Shown here piece after piece: positions 8,403-17,043 of a DNA stretch of 42,323 nucleotides. The DNA lies in NCBI GenBank assembly GCA_025449555.1, contig JANWJD010000206.1, positions 1 to 42,323 of the forward strand, written 5' to 3'. Below the pieces are notes generated by a model. That model worked only from the letters and a program-made list of their open reading frames with translations, ran no database searches and was not told where the DNA came from. The number at the start of each line of letters is the position of its first letter. The first letter of the stretch is position 1. This DNA is from Chloroflexota bacterium. Its GTDB lineage: Bacteria > Chloroflexota > UBA5177. Made by a program: the position numbers and the translations under genes.

Positions 8403-11033
8403 GTGAATAGCGAAACCATTCGGCAGCGCTTTGTCGATTTCTTTGTCGAACGCGGCCATCTGAACGTGCCCGGCCTGCCCCTCGTCCCCAACGACCCGGG
8501 CATCACCACGTTGTTCACCATTGCCGGAATGCAGCAAATGATTCCCTACTTCCTGGGACGCGAACAACCGCCGAGCCGGAACATGGTTTCCGTCCAGAAG
8601 ACGATTCGCACCAATGATATCGATGAGGTAGGCGACGATTATCATCTCACCTTCTTTGAAATGCTCGGCAATTTCTCCGTCGGCGCCTACTTCAAAGAAC
8701 AGGCTATTCGCTACACCTGGGAATTCTTGACCGACACCATGGGCGTGCCGGCAGACCGGTGGTGGGCCACGGTCTATCCAGGTGACGACGAGTCACGGCG
8801 CGCCTGGCTAGGTGTCGGGCTGCCGCCCGAACGAATAGGTGAAGATCCGAGTAACTGGTGGGCTCCCGGCCCGGTCGGTCCCTGCGGGCCAAACAGTGAG
8901 ATTCATTTCGACCGTGGGGAGGAAGTCGGATGTGGCCGGGCCGATTGCCGGCCCGAAACCGGCTGTTGCGATCGGTTTTGGGAAATCTGGAACGACGTCT
9001 TCATGTCGTTCTATCAGGAAGAAGCGGGCGAGCGTCGTCCGCTTCCCTGGAACAATGTAGACACCGGCATGGGATTGGAACGCCTGGTGGCCGTGCTACA
9101 GAACGTCCGGTCAGTCTACGACACCGATCTTTTTCAGCCGATCATCGGCTCTGTGGCTGGAATGGCGCACATTGAATACGGCCGAGACCCTGCGGCCGAC
9201 CGGTCGCTGCGCATCATTGCCGACCACTCTCGCGCCGTCGCGTTCATCGTGGCGGAAGGTGTCATGCCGTCCTCCGAGGGCAGAGGATACGTTGTGCGCC
9301 GCTTGCTTCGTCGGGCTGCCTTTCACGGGCGTTCGCTAGGAATCACTAAGCCGTTCCTCGCGCACACGATCGACGCGGTGGTCGATGGCATGGGCGGGTT
9401 TCACACCAATCTGCAACAGAACCGTGACCGGATTGTGAAGGTCGTGGAGCACGAGGAACGTCGCTTCGTCCAGACCCTCGCCCGTGGCCTCCACATCTTT
9501 GAAGAAATAGCGGAACGTGCGGCGACCGGCGATGGCGTCATTGGCGGACACGATGTCTTCGTGCTGTCGGACACGCACGGTTTCCCCCTGGAAATGACGG
9601 TGGAACTGGCCCGCGAGCGGGGCTTGACGGTAGACGAAGCTGGATTCGGCGAAGAGCTGAGAGCCCAGCAGCAACGTGCCAGCGCCCGTCGCTTCAGCCG
9701 ATCCATCGGCACATCACCCAACACCTTCCTCCGCCTGGCAGAAACGATAGGGCCGACCATCTTTACGGGCTATAACGAACTCCGTACGACGGCCGAAGTG
9801 TTGGCCCTGCTGGCTGAAGGTCGGCCGGTGACGCGGGCCGAAACAGGCGACGAAATCGAAGTCGTGCTGTCATCCACGCCGTTCTATGCTGAGTCCGGCG
9901 GTCAGGTCGGTGACACGGGCTTGATCGAAAGCGACGGCGCCTTGCTTCGGGTAACGGATACGCAGCGACCGATTCAGTCGTTGATTGTGCATGCGGTCTC
10001 CGTGGAAAGCGGGAGTATCGCGGTCGGCGATATCGTCGTCGCCGAAGTAGATGCCGAACGGCGCTTGCACATCCTGCCGCACCACTCAGGGACCCACCTC
10101 ATCCATAAGGCGCTGCAGGAAGTACTCGGGCCGGAGGCAAAACAGGCCGGCTCATTGGTCGCGCCCGATCGCTTGAGATTTGACTTTACCTGGCCCGAGC
10201 CGGTATCGGCGGAAGATCTGCGCGAAGTGCAAGACCGAGTCAATGCGGCCATCTGGGCGAACCTCCCGGTCACGCTGGAACTGAAATCGTATGACGAGGC
10301 GATCGCAGAAGGTGCGATGGCTCTGTTTGGCGAAAAATACGGCGACGTGGTGCGGGTGGTCAAGATCGGGGAGTGGAGCAAAGAGCTCTGTGGTGGGACG
10401 CATGTGGATGCCACCGGCGACATCGGCCTGCTCGTGATCATTAGTGAAACCGGCATCGGCAGCGGCGTGCGCCGCGTCGAAGCACTGGCCGGCGCCGCCG
10501 CCTATACCTACGTCAATGGCCTGCGAGAACAAATTGCTGCCTCTGCCGAAGCGTTGGGTGCGCCACCTCACAACCTGGTCAAGCGTGCCGAACAGGTGAT
10601 GGAGCAGGCCAGGAAAGATGAAAAGCGATTGCAACACCTGACGCAGCAACTGGCAGTGCTCCAGGCCGATCGCCTGGTCGAGCAGGCTATTTCGGTAGAT
10701 GGCATGAGCGTGGTCGCGGATCGCATCAATACCGACGATCCGGACTACCTCGAAGTTGCCACCGATCACGTAAAAGCCCGTCTCAACCGCGGTATCGTGG
10801 TGTTTGGCACTGTGGTGGGCAACAAGACGGCGTACAGCCTGGGAGTCACCAAGAATCTCAACGACGAAGGGTTTAGCGCCGGTACCCTACTGCAAGAAGC
10901 GCTCGAGGAGTCTCATGCCGGAAAGGGAGGCGGGCGACCCTGGTTCGCCCGCGGCGGTGGAGAGGATGCATCGAAAGTGGATGAATTCTTGCGCACCGCA
11001 GTGGAAGTAATACGACGAAAGGCAGAAGGCTAA
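8403..11033 (+). CDS. alaS: Alanyl-tRNA synthetase
   Basis: Charges tRNA-Ala and edits mischarged Ser and Gly. The 876-residue length and domain order are typical. The class II catalytic core opens with the family pattern RQRFVDFFVERGH and contains FFEMLGNFSVGAYFK. The editing domain has HHSGTHLIHKAL and CGGTHVDATGDIG, which supply the zinc-binding HxxxH and C...H residues. A coiled-coil linker and a C-Ala domain with GGGRPWFARGGGEDASK follow. A cysteine-rich insertion (CGRADCRPETGCC) sits in the catalytic domain before the FWEIWNDVF motif. The GTG start at 8403 agrees with the conserved N-terminus. It heads a run with ruvX and mltG. Confidence 0.97.
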   Translation: MNSETIRQRFVDFFVERGHLNVPGLPLVPNDPGITTLFTIAGMQQMIPYFLGREQPPSRNMVSVQKTIRTNDIDEVGDDYHLTFFEMLGNFSVGAYFKEQAIRYTWEFLTDTMGVPADRWWATVYPGDDESRRAWLGVGLPPERIGEDPSNWWAPGPVGPCGPNSEIHFDRGEEVGCGRADCRPETGCCDRFWEIWNDVFMSFYQEEAGERRPLPWNNVDTGMGLERLVAVLQNVRSVYDTDLFQPIIGSVAGMAHIEYGRDPAADRSLRIIADHSRAVAFIVAEGVMPSSEGRGYVVRRLLRRAAFHGRSLGITKPFLAHTIDAVVDGMGGFHTNLQQNRDRIVKVVEHEERRFVQTLARGLHIFEEIAERAATGDGVIGGHDVFVLSDTHGFPLEMTVELARERGLTVDEAGFGEELRAQQQRASARRFSRSIGTSPNTFLRLAETIGPTIFTGYNELRTTAEVLALLAEGRPVTRAETGDEIEVVLSSTPFYAESGGQVGDTGLIESDGALLRVTDTQRPIQSLIVHAVSVESGSIAVGDIVVAEVDAERRLHILPHHSGTHLIHKALQEVLGPEAKQAGSLVAPDRLRFDFTWPEPVSAEDLREVQDRVNAAIWANLPVTLELKSYDEAIAEGAMALFGEKYGDVVRVVKIGEWSKELCGGTHVDATGDIGLLVIISETGIGSGVRRVEALAGAAAYTYVNGLREQIAASAEALGAPPHNLVKRAEQVMEQARKDEKRLQHLTQQLAVLQADRLVEQAISVDGMSVVADRINTDDPDYLEVATDHVKARLNRGIVVFGTVVGNKTAYSLGVTKNLNDEGFSAGTLLQEALEESHAGKGGGRPWFARGGGEDASKVDEFLRTAVEVIRRKAEG

Positions 11034-11034
11034 C

Positions 11035-11496
11035 GTGAGCGATACTGCCGGCTCTCGTTGGCCGCGTGACACCCTTCGCTTACTCGGTCTCGATGTCGGT
11101 GACCGCCGAATTGGCGTGGCCATCAGTGATCCCACCGGATCGCTGGCCAGCCCGGTCGAGGTCTATCACCGGCGCGATCAGGTTACTGACACGCAGCACG
11201 TCATGGACCTGGCCGACGAATTGGAGGCAAGTGGAGTCGTGGTCGGCTTGCCGAAAAACATGAACGGCACCGAAGGACCTCAAGCTGAGAAGACGCGCGA
11301 CTTCGCGGACACCCTCACCGCGCGTGGCCTCGACGTTCACCTGTGGGACGAACGGCTGAGCACGGTGGAGGCGACTCGCCGCATGGTCGAACAACGACAC
11401 CGGCGGCGTGGCATCCAGCAACGTATCGATTCAGAAGCTGCTGCCCTGATCTTGCAAACTTACCTCGACTTTGTCCGAATTCGAGGGGCACAGTGA
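11035..11496 (+). CDS. ruvX: Putative Holliday junction resolvase / pre-16S rRNA nuclease YqgF
   Basis: RNase H-fold YqgF/RuvX protein, implicated in 16S rRNA 5'-end maturation and possibly Holliday junction cleavage. The 153 residues contain LGLDVGDRRIGVAISD (first catalytic Asp), VVGLPKNMNGTEG, WDERLSTVEA and DSEAAALILQTYL (last acidic residue). The GTG start at 11035 lies 1 bp after the alaS stop with an AGAAGG-like ribosome binding site, and the stop overlaps the mltG GTG as GTGA. The alaS-ruvX-mltG order is common in many bacteria. Confidence 0.93.
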   Translation: MSDTAGSRWPRDTLRLLGLDVGDRRIGVAISDPTGSLASPVEVYHRRDQVTDTQHVMDLADELEASGVVVGLPKNMNGTEGPQAEKTRDFADTLTARGLDVHLWDERLSTVEATRRMVEQRHRRRGIQQRIDSEAAALILQTYLDFVRIRGAQ

Positions 11497-12602
11497 GCAG
11501 TTCCGGACCCCAGGTGCGAAGGCGGCCACGGCCTGTCATTGAACACCCCACGTACAAGGCCCCGAGCTATCAGTCGCGCATTTGGGGAAGACTGGTCTTT
11601 CTGGTTTTTCTTGTAGCGCTCTGCGCTGTGATCGGCGTCTCCGGCGGGCTCTACTACGGACTGCACAAGTCTCAGGGAAACGACGGCCGCGACCTGAACT
11701 TTCATGTCGGCGCCGGCGATACAGTGACGACGGTGGCAAACCGTTTGGAGCGGAAAGGGGTCATCAACAGCGCGTTGCTGTTTCGAGTCGACGCCAAAAT
11801 CCAGAGCCTCGCGGGAAACCTCAAAGTGGGAGATTACGTTCTCCGCAAAAACATGAGCATCGACGACATGGTGGCCGCATTGCAGATCCCGCACACGAGC
11901 TACGTCAATGTCGTCATCCCGGAGGGATTCCGCATGGAACAGATCGCAGCACGTCTGCAACATGACGGCATCGACGCGGCATCGTTCCTCCAGGAAGCTC
12001 GTAGACCCAACCTTAGGTTCCTCAATGCCGGAGTTCTCTCCGACAAGCCGGCCGGGTACGGTCTCGAGGGCTACCTCTTTCCCAATACCTATAAAGTTCC
12101 ACGCGGTTATAGTGGCAGAGATTTTGCCCGGTTAATGGTCCAACAGCTCTCCATTGAGTTCACACCCGCCATGCGTGCCTCCGCTCGGGCGCACGGGCTC
12201 TCGATCTTCCAGGCGCTGACCCTGGCCTCGATCGTGGAACGGGAAGCCCAGGTAGCAAGCGAGCGTCCCCTCATTGCGGGGGTCTATTACAACCGTTTGA
12301 AATACAAGATGCAGCTCGGAGCCGACCCCACCGTGCAATTCATTCTCGGCTCACCCCGCAAATGGTGGCCGGTCCTCCAGGTAGAGGCTCGGACCATCCA
12401 GCCCAATAGTCCCTACAACACCTACACGCACACCGGTCTTCCACCCTCGCCCATCGCGAATCCGGGATTGAGTAGCATTCAGGCTGCCGTGGCGCCCGCC
12501 CGAACGACATACCTGTACTTTGTCGCGAAGGGTAACGGTCACCATGCATTTGCCACCACGCTGGCGGAACAAACGGCCAACATTGCGAAGTACCAGCACT
12601 AA
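11493..12602 (+). CDS. mltG: Endolytic murein transglycosylase MltG
   Basis: Membrane-bound lytic transglycosylase that cuts nascent peptidoglycan and helps set glycan chain length. From GTG 11493 the protein is 369 residues: a basic cytosolic N-terminus, one transmembrane helix at about residues 31-53, a LysM-like region, then the YceG catalytic domain. GYLFPNTYKVPRG, ASIVEREAQ (catalytic Glu), VYYNRLKYKMQLGADPTVQF and YNTYTHTGLPPSPIANPG are diagnostic. GTGA overlap with ruvX suggests coupling. Confidence 0.95.
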   Translation: MSSSGPQVRRRPRPVIEHPTYKAPSYQSRIWGRLVFLVFLVALCAVIGVSGGLYYGLHKSQGNDGRDLNFHVGAGDTVTTVANRLERKGVINSALLFRVDAKIQSLAGNLKVGDYVLRKNMSIDDMVAALQIPHTSYVNVVIPEGFRMEQIAARLQHDGIDAASFLQEARRPNLRFLNAGVLSDKPAGYGLEGYLFPNTYKVPRGYSGRDFARLMVQQLSIEFTPAMRASARAHGLSIFQALTLASIVEREAQVASERPLIAGVYYNRLKYKMQLGADPTVQFILGSPRKWWPVLQVEARTIQPNSPYNTYTHTGLPPSPIANPGLSSIQAAVAPARTTYLYFVAKGNGHHAFATTLAEQTANIAKYQH

Positions 12603-12619
12603 TTTTTCATGAGGGCTCT

Positions 12620-13177
12620 ATGATTTCCACCGGCGACCTGAAACGTGGCATGACGGTCGAACTCGACGGGGACCTGTGGTCGATCCTCGAATACAACCAC
12701 ATCAAGATTGGCCGGGGTAGCGCGCAGGTTCGCATCAAAATGCGAAATCTGAAGACCGGCACGACGGTCGAGCGCACATTTCAGGCGGGCGAAAAGTTTC
12801 GACGAGCGATCGTCGATCGCAAGCCGGTACAGTACCTCTATCATGAGGACGATACGTACTACTTCATGGACACCGAGTCCTTCGAACAGACCACGATGAC
12901 CGCCGGACAGCTGGGTGATATTACCGGCTATCTCAAAGACAACGGCTTGCTCGACATTATGACGTATGAAGATATACCGATCGACGCTGAGCTCCCGCCG
13001 AACGTTGAACTGGCCGTCACCCAAACTGATCCAGGCTTTCGTGGCGACACCGCCAGCGGCGGAAGCAAACCGGCCACCCTCGAGACCGGCATAGTAGTTC
13101 AGGTGCCCCTCTTCGTAAATGAAGGCGAACGCATACGGGTCGACACTCGGACCGGTCAATACATCGAACGCGCCTGA
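12620..13177 (+). CDS. efp: Elongation factor P
   Basis: Relieves ribosome stalling at polyproline stretches. The 185-residue, three-domain protein matches EF-P throughout. The loop that reaches the peptidyl-transferase centre reads NHIKIGRGSAQ, so the tip residue is Arg32 and the usual Pro of KPGKG is Ile30. Arg32 is the residue rhamnosylated by EarP in some proteobacteria, but no modification gene lies in this window. The ATG at 12620 has GAGGG upstream. It is followed by a BCCP-like gene 6 bp away, the same neighbour seen in the efp-accB arrangement of Bacillus. Confidence 0.96.
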   Translation: MISTGDLKRGMTVELDGDLWSILEYNHIKIGRGSAQVRIKMRNLKTGTTVERTFQAGEKFRRAIVDRKPVQYLYHEDDTYYFMDTESFEQTTMTAGQLGDITGYLKDNGLLDIMTYEDIPIDAELPPNVELAVTQTDPGFRGDTASGGSKPATLETGIVVQVPLFVNEGERIRVDTRTGQYIERA

Positions 13178-13183
13178 TCGTTG

Positions 13184-13618
13184 ATGACAAAAGAGGTCTA
13201 CCTCACGGAGTCCCTTCCCAAGCTCCTGCGCATTCTCCAGGACAGTGATGTGCGAGAACTCCAACTGGAGGAAGGTGACATTCGGGTGAGAATCCATCGT
13301 GGTTCTGAGGTGCTGGTCGACACGTCAGGAGGGATCGGTCATTCGATCGAACTTTCGGCGCCTGCCGTTCCCACCTCCGCGCTCGTGCGCGCCTCGATCG
13401 TCGGCACCTTTTATCGCGCCGGGAGGCCCGGCATGGCCCCACTCGTCTCTGAGGGAGCGCATGTTCAGGCCGCGACCGTCATCGGCATCATTGAAGCGCT
13501 TCAGGTATTGACCGACGTGGAGGCCGGATGTGCCGGCATCGTCACAGCAGTGCTCGCTACCGATGGCCAGCCCGTTGAGTACAACCAGCCGCTACTCGAA
13601 ATTCAACTCGATGGCTGA
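13184..13618 (+). CDS. BCCP-like protein without the biotinyl lysine
   Basis: Resembles the biotin carboxyl carrier protein (AccB) of acetyl-CoA carboxylase: an N-terminal segment of about 45 residues, a linker, then a biotinyl/lipoyl-type barrel from about residue 65 (IVGTFYRAGRPGMAPLVSEG) to the end. At the hairpin where AccB has EAMKM, this protein reads EALQV. The modified lysine is replaced by Gln107, codon CAG at 13502-13504. As written it cannot carry biotin at the usual site. Start ATG 13184 is preferred over the adjacent TTG 13181. accC, the usual downstream partner, is missing; xseA overlaps the stop by 8 bp instead. It may be a regulatory or structural paralogue, like plant BADC proteins, or a decayed accB. 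The intact reading frame favours function. Confidence 0.82.
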   Translation: MTKEVYLTESLPKLLRILQDSDVRELQLEEGDIRVRIHRGSEVLVDTSGGIGHSIELSAPAVPTSALVRASIVGTFYRAGRPGMAPLVSEGAHVQAATVIGIIEALQVLTDVEAGCAGIVTAVLATDGQPVEYNQPLLEIQLDG

Positions 13619-14840
13619 CATCTCCCCGCATCTTCCTGCTGAGATCCTCAGCGTCAGCCAGGTGACGCGCTATCTCAAATATCTGGTCGAGGGGGATCAA
13701 CTGCTTGGGGCGCTGTCTGTCCGCGGCGAGGTCTGCGAACTCTCCCGTTCCGCCAACGGTCACATCTACCTGTCGATCAAGGACAGCACCAGCCAGATCG
13801 CCTGCGTGCTGTTTCGAAAGGAGTCGATGCGCCAGCCTGACGAGGTGCGAGAGCTCCGAAAAGGCGTCGCCGTCGTCCTCCACGGTTACTTGACGCTCTA
13901 TGAACCCCGGGGAACCTGTCAGCTCTTTGTAGAGCGAGTGGTGATCGAGGGCGAGGGTGCCTTCTTCCTGCGCTTCGAACGTCTCAAAGCCAAACTGGAG
14001 TCGGAGGGACTATTTGCGCCGGAGCGAAAACGGGCCATCCCGCCATTTCCTCGGGTTCTGGCGCTCGTAACCTCCCTTCGGGGTCAGGCCTACCACGACG
14101 TCTTACACCGGCTGCGCGCCCAATATCCGTTCGTACGCGTGATCGAAGCGGGTGTCTCCGTGCAGGGTAGCAGCGCACCTGACGAAATCGTCATGGCGAT
14201 CGATATTCTGAACCGATCGACCCGCGCCGACCTTATCCTCCTCGTGCGGGGAGGTGGATCGCCTGAGGATCTCGCGGCCTTCAACGACGAGCGACTGGCC
14301 CGTGCGATCTACGCCTCTCGCATTCCGGTCATCACGGGTATAGGGCACGAAACGGACTACACCATCGTGGACTTCGTCGCCGATCTACGTGCCGCCACCC
14401 CCTCCCTCGCGGCGGCCGCTGCGGTGCCGGACATCGGCTCGCTCGTGCAGCGTGCCACCGCCCTCCACCAGGAGACAACTATTGCCGTCGACGAGCGCTT
14501 GCGCGCTGCCCGACTCCGCTGGCGAGACGCCAATCGAGGCCTGCTCCATGCCAGTCCCGGGAACCGGCTGCGCGTGCAGCGCCAGCGAGCAGACGAACTC
14601 GGTCAACATGCCGATCGCTCTATCAAGCTGCACCTGCGGAGCAAGCGGTCTCGTCTCGACGCCCTCACCGCACAACTTCACGCCCTCGATCCGCTCGCGA
14701 TTCTCGAGCGTGGCTATGCGGTGCTCTCAGATCCTGAAACAGGAAGAGTTGTGCGTTCGGTCACCTCCGTTCAGCCCGGACATCTGCTACGGGCGCAGGT
14801 CGCCGACGGCGAATTTACGGTGCGAACGGAGGGGACGTGA
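13611..14840 (+). CDS. xseA: Exodeoxyribonuclease VII large subunit
   Basis: Catalytic and DNA-binding subunit of exonuclease VII, which degrades single-stranded DNA. The 409-residue protein has the N-terminal OB fold (VRGEVCELSRSANGHIYLSIKD), then the catalytic domain with LILLVRGGGSPEDLAAFND, IPVITGIGHETDYTIVDFVADLRAATPS and a long coiled-coil C-terminus ending in ILERGYAVLSD. The ATG at 13611 overlaps the BCCP-like gene by 8 bp. The stop overlaps xseB as GTGA, which would help stoichiometric expression of both subunits. Confidence 0.96.
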   Translation: MADISPHLPAEILSVSQVTRYLKYLVEGDQLLGALSVRGEVCELSRSANGHIYLSIKDSTSQIACVLFRKESMRQPDEVRELRKGVAVVLHGYLTLYEPRGTCQLFVERVVIEGEGAFFLRFERLKAKLESEGLFAPERKRAIPPFPRVLALVTSLRGQAYHDVLHRLRAQYPFVRVIEAGVSVQGSSAPDEIVMAIDILNRSTRADLILLVRGGGSPEDLAAFNDERLARAIYASRIPVITGIGHETDYTIVDFVADLRAATPSLAAAAAVPDIGSLVQRATALHQETTIAVDERLRAARLRWRDANRGLLHASPGNRLRVQRQRADELGQHADRSIKLHLRSKRSRLDALTAQLHALDPLAILERGYAVLSDPETGRVVRSVTSVQPGHLLRAQVADGEFTVRTEGT

Positions 14841-15085
14841 CGGAAGCTCTCAATTTTGAACAGGCACTCGCCGAGCTCGAGTCAGTGGTCAAACAACTGC
14901 AGCGCCCGGAACTCCCGCTCGATCAGGCGGTTGCCCTATATCGGCGCGGTACCGAGTTGGCCCAGAAGAGCGAAGATTTGCTGGCATCCGCGGAAATTCA
15001 AGTGCAGACTCTCACCAATGCGGTGCAAGAACGCTTCGCCGAGTATTCGGTCGACGAACGCGACGACGAAGACCTTGATCTCTAA
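14837..15085 (+). CDS. xseB: Exodeoxyribonuclease VII small subunit
   Basis: Small helical subunit that binds the XseA coiled coil. The 82 residues show the family core NFEQALAELESVVKQLQ followed by LPLDQAVALYRRG. The GTG start at 14837 overlaps the xseA stop. The acidic tail (VDERDDEDLDL) is typical. It is the last gene of the rightward run, and a long-loop hairpin terminator lies downstream. Confidence 0.95.
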   Translation: MTEALNFEQALAELESVVKQLQRPELPLDQAVALYRRGTELAQKSEDLLASAEIQVQTLTNAVQERFAEYSVDERDDEDLDL

Positions 15086-15155
15086 GCTTCGACCAATGGG
15101 CTTCTCATCGTGGTCCAATGTCGGACCGGTACGATAAAGAAGCTTCCTTCCTCCC

Positions 15156-15239
15156 TGTGAGGCCGGTCGGGGACCTTCAGGACTCCTCCTCATCGACAGA
15201 CGCACAACGCCTCTCTCCGACCGGCCTCACACATTTTTT
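15156..15239 (+). terminator. Long-loop hairpin followed by a T run after xseB
   Basis: A perfect 15-bp inverted repeat has TGTGAGGCCGGTCGG at 15156-15170 and its complement at 15217-15231, with a 46-nt loop. CATTTTTTG follows on the + strand. It separates xseB from the convergent lysA. The T run serves the + direction. On the minus side the flank is only AT-mixed, so its use as a lysA terminator is less sure. The loop is much longer than in normal intrinsic terminators. Confidence 0.6.
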
Positions 15240-15262
15240 GGAGCATGTGGCGCAGCTCTCGC

Positions 15263-16570
15263 TCAGTTGAGCTTCTGGTCGCTGTAGCTCACTTCCCGTG
15301 CCAGAATGTCGCTAATCGTGGCGCGTCGAGTCATCAAGCGGGCATCGCGACCGTCGACCAGTACGGATGCCGGCGGTGGGACCAGGTTGTAGCTGTTCGC
15401 CATTGACAACTGGTACGCGCCTGACACCGGAACGCAGATGAGGTCTCCGACGCTCACCTCCGGAAGCGGAACATCGCGCGCCAATACATCTCCAGCTTCA
15501 CAATATCGACCCACGATATCCGCCTTGCCCACCGGGACTTCCATCCCACGATTCGGCAAGAACGCGGTGTACCGGGCGCCGTACAGGGCCGGTCGCAGGT
15601 TATCTCCCATGCCGCCGTCCACCGCCACGATCCGACCCGACTCCCGAACCTTGACGGCGCCGACGCGGTACAGCGCTACCGCCGCGTTGGCCACCAGCGC
15701 CCGGCCCGGCTCAACAGCCAGTCGGACGCGGTTGAACCCGGCGCTGCCCTCTGCCACGGCGTTAGCCACCTCGCGCGGCGACAGAGTTGCGTCCCCATCC
15801 GAGTAGGCGATGGCCCAGCCACCGCCGAGGCTGACTTCCTCGCTCCGCAGGCCGTGTTGCGCGAAACGGACGGCCACTTGGGCCATGTCGCAGGCTGCCC
15901 GCCGATAGATGTCGGCACCGGTGATTTGCGAACCAAGGTGAGTATGGAGACCAATGAAGCGGAGACCGGAGTTCTCCGCGAGCAACCCGAGAACCTGGGT
16001 CTCGTCGTCCGACTCGACCATCACACCAAATTTCGATCCGGTGCCGCTGGTCTGCAGCCAGGGATGAGTCTCGGCTTCGAGCGGAAGTGACATTCGTACC
16101 ATCACATTGACTGGGTGCTGGGGACTTCGAGCTAGAGACACCAACCTGGCCAGTTCATCTGCACCGTCGACGACGATCGCGCGGATTCCGACTCGTATGG
16201 CGTACTGAAGTTCCCGATCTGATTTGCAATTGCCATGGAGGTGAATCTGCTCGGGGTGGAATCCTGCTTGGATCGCGGCTACCATTTCCCCTTCAGAAAC
16301 TGCGTCGATGTCGAGTCCACTCTGTTGCAGCGTCCGAAGCACCCCAATGGTCGAACAGGCCTTGGCCGCGAAGCTCATTCTCGCCCCCAGCGATTCGAAC
16401 GCTGCCTTTACGTCCTGCGCGTTCTCACGCAGAGTGACCGCATCGTAGACGTAGAGAGGTGTGCCGAATGCGGCGGCCAGGACAGAGAGATCCCATCGGC
16501 CGATGAGGGTCTTGGTTGGTTCGATCCGGCAGTCGCGGGGCAGGAGTGCGCTTGAGGGGGTAGACGTCAT
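15263..16570 (-). CDS. lysA: Diaminopimelate decarboxylase
   Basis: PLP enzyme that makes lysine from meso-diaminopimelate. At 435 residues it is of normal size. MSFAAKAC contains the PLP-binding lysine, K70, replacing the common YALKAN. HLHGNCKSDREL, HTHLGSQI, SLGGGWAI, VEPGRALVANA and CEAGDVLARD (active-site Cys of the partner subunit) all fit the fold III decarboxylase family. SGAYQLSMANSYNLVPPP is typical of LysA rather than ornithine or arginine decarboxylases. It starts 71 bp after the His-rich gene in the same direction, so it may share that transcript, though the functional link is unclear. Confidence 0.95.
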   Translation of the reverse strand: MTSTPSSALLPRDCRIEPTKTLIGRWDLSVLAAAFGTPLYVYDAVTLRENAQDVKAAFESLGARMSFAAKACSTIGVLRTLQQSGLDIDAVSEGEMVAAIQAGFHPEQIHLHGNCKSDRELQYAIRVGIRAIVVDGADELARLVSLARSPQHPVNVMVRMSLPLEAETHPWLQTSGTGSKFGVMVESDDETQVLGLLAENSGLRFIGLHTHLGSQITGADIYRRAACDMAQVAVRFAQHGLRSEEVSLGGGWAIAYSDGDATLSPREVANAVAEGSAGFNRVRLAVEPGRALVANAAVALYRVGAVKVRESGRIVAVDGGMGDNLRPALYGARYTAFLPNRGMEVPVGKADIVGRYCEAGDVLARDVPLPEVSVGDLICVPVSGAYQLSMANSYNLVPPPASVLVDGRDARLMTRRATISDILAREVSYSDQKLN

Positions 16571-16641
16571 GAAACCACCATACCCGATGCTCGATTTCCA
16601 CCCCGAAGGTCGTGACGCCCGTCAAGCGACGTGGCGCCGGC

Positions 16642-17007
16642 TCAACTCCAGTCGACTTCCGTTACCTCGCCCCCCACGATTGTGACTTGGTCGACGGGGT
16701 TTGGCCCCTCGCCCCACAAATCGTACTCCCCGGCCTGAAGTGCTGGATATACCGCCGCAAAGCACACTCTCCCATTGAAGTTCCGTTCGTGGACCTGGTT
16801 GTGCGTACGGTGGCTATGGTGAGCATGATCTCCGTCATGGCTGTGATGTTCGTGCAGTTCGTCAGTCGCGCTATGCCCTCGCGGGCTGATCTCGATCTCG
16901 TCCCCGTTCGCTTCCGGCTTCGTATACAGAATCAGCGCCCCGATATCTCCGCCGATGTCCAGCACAACCTGTTCAGTCCGAGTGCTCATGTTGTGAACTT
17001 CTGCCAT
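16642..17007 (-). CDS. Conserved hypothetical protein with a His-rich loop
   Basis: A 121-residue cytosolic protein with no named function that I can assign. The N-terminal half has the pattern VVLDIGGDIGALILYT and EIEISPRG. A His-rich stretch follows (HEHHSHDGDHAHHSHRTHNQ, about 10 His in 20 residues). The C-terminal half has ERNFNGRVCFAAVYPALQAG, EYDLWG and VTIVGGEVTEVDW. The His-rich loop suggests metal binding. The start is ATG 17007, with AAGGAG 6 nt upstream; an upstream TTG at 17022 overlaps that ribosome binding site and is unlikely. It lies downstream of the DUF4331 gene, from which it is separated by a strong hairpin, so the two are probably functionally linked. Confidence 0.75.
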   Translation of the reverse strand: MAEVHNMSTRTEQVVLDIGGDIGALILYTKPEANGDEIEISPRGHSATDELHEHHSHDGDHAHHSHRTHNQVHERNFNGRVCFAAVYPALQAGEYDLWGEGPNPVDQVTIVGGEVTEVDWS

Positions 17008-17043
17008 TTTGAACTCCTTCAATCCTGACCGTCCTACATCGCA

